From: Bacteroidetes bacterium ADurb.Bin145
GTDB taxonomy: Bacteria > Bacteroidota > Bacteroidia > Bacteroidales > VadinHA17
Direction of reading: 5' to 3'
Assembly (NCBI GenBank): GCA_002070505.1
Contig: MWDJ01000018.1
Span: 1-61,146 of the forward strand
Length of the DNA stretch: 61,146 nt
The notes under the pieces are model-generated. The model made no database searches. It saw only the letters and a list, made by a program, of their open reading frames with translations, and had not been told where the DNA came from. Shown here one piece after another: positions 61,020 to 61,146 of this stretch (position 1 is its first letter; each line of letters opens with the position of its first letter). A program made the position numbers and the translations under genes.

Positions 61020-61146
61020 CTAAAAAAATGGATCATACATTTTACCAGTCTGGTTAATATTAACGATAAGGTCTCTGCTCCTGCAAAGAGCGATGATACC
61101 ATTTCCACCAACCACATTCCCGTTAATATTTATCAATTCACCGAAA
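61020..61146 (-). CDS. DUF4249-type protein, C-terminal fragment (paralogue)
   Basis: The last 41 codons of a gene that continues beyond the right edge, with its TAG at 61020-61022. The sequence NINGNVVGGNGIIALCRSRD with the ending YDPFF is about 75 percent identical to the C-terminus of the frameshifted neighbour. It is therefore a tandem paralogue. The 190 bp between the two genes contain a small palindrome (CCCGATTGTCATCGGG) and nothing else evident. Confidence 0.75.
   Translation of the reverse strand, partial: FGELININGNVVGGNGIIALCRSRDLIVNINQTGKMYDPFF

Overview
The window looks like a chromosomal segment of a member of the Bacteroidota, most likely a Bacteroidales/Marinilabiliales-type anaerobe or facultative anaerobe. 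The reasons are a type IX secretion component (PorQ), a secreted protease with a T9SS C-terminal sorting domain, a TonB receptor with a CarboxypepD_reg-like N-terminus, DUF4249 lipoproteins, many SPII lipoproteins and promoter-like sequences of the TTTG-N19-TAnnTTTG type. No rRNA, tRNA or CRISPR array was seen.

Layout. 1-3.4 kb: an ArsR-type regulator with a perfect operator palindrome, a rhodanese-like protein lacking the catalytic Cys, a membrane-anchored octaheme cytochrome c and the start of a ProC-like dehydrogenase. 3.8-6.8 kb: a PIF1/RecD-like helicase with HRDC and HTH tails and a tiny zinc-ribbon protein. 6.9-12.3 kb: an NMT1/TauA-type ABC importer divergent from a TM1266-like ACT regulator overlapping a TonB receptor, probably one uptake system. 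12.4-18.6 kb: a tocopherol-cyclase-like protein, a serpin lipoprotein, two tandem small Cys-rich lipoproteins and an M4 metalloprotease. 19-25 kb: an LVIVD lipoprotein, a beta-barrel protein and two ECF sigma/anti-sigma modules.

25.1-29.5 kb is the most interesting part. A compact operon encodes a DUF6132 membrane protein, an ArsM-like methyltransferase, a 32-residue Cys-Cys peptide, a radical SAM/SPASM maturase and a thioredoxin-thioredoxin reductase fusion. It is transcribed divergently from a stand-alone transposase-type zinc-ribbon protein, across an intergenic region with a 14-bp inverted repeat and two adjacent 21-bp direct repeats. I read it as a candidate RiPP or metal/metalloid-thiol system; the chemistry is unproven.

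29.5-39.7 kb: a Tat-exported carboxylesterase, a BFD-type [2Fe-2S] protein plus cupin, three tandem beta-helix paralogues and a bicupin-SMP30 lipoprotein. One beta-helix gene and one small lipoprotein gene 19 kb away share an almost identical leader that can encode a 31/38-residue peptide ending in TGATG at the start codon of the main gene. 39.8-48.2 kb: a condensation-type acyltransferase with a probable ATC start, a DUF6320 protein, L-lactate dehydrogenase, a CotH-like protein next to a PPP-type phosphatase, GlpD and YqeY. 48.4-52 kb: a NEW3-domain protein with an ABC-2 exporter. 52-58.8 kb: a CDF transporter, a DUF362 ferredoxin-like protein, PfkA, IspH, Cmk, PorQ and an EamA transporter. 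58.8-61.1 kb: a repeat-rich gap, a frameshifted DUF4249 lipoprotein gene and the end of its paralogue.

The intergenic DNA carries three copies (about 13.5, 31.4 and 59.2 kb) of a nested palindromic element whose stem shows a compensatory base-pair change.
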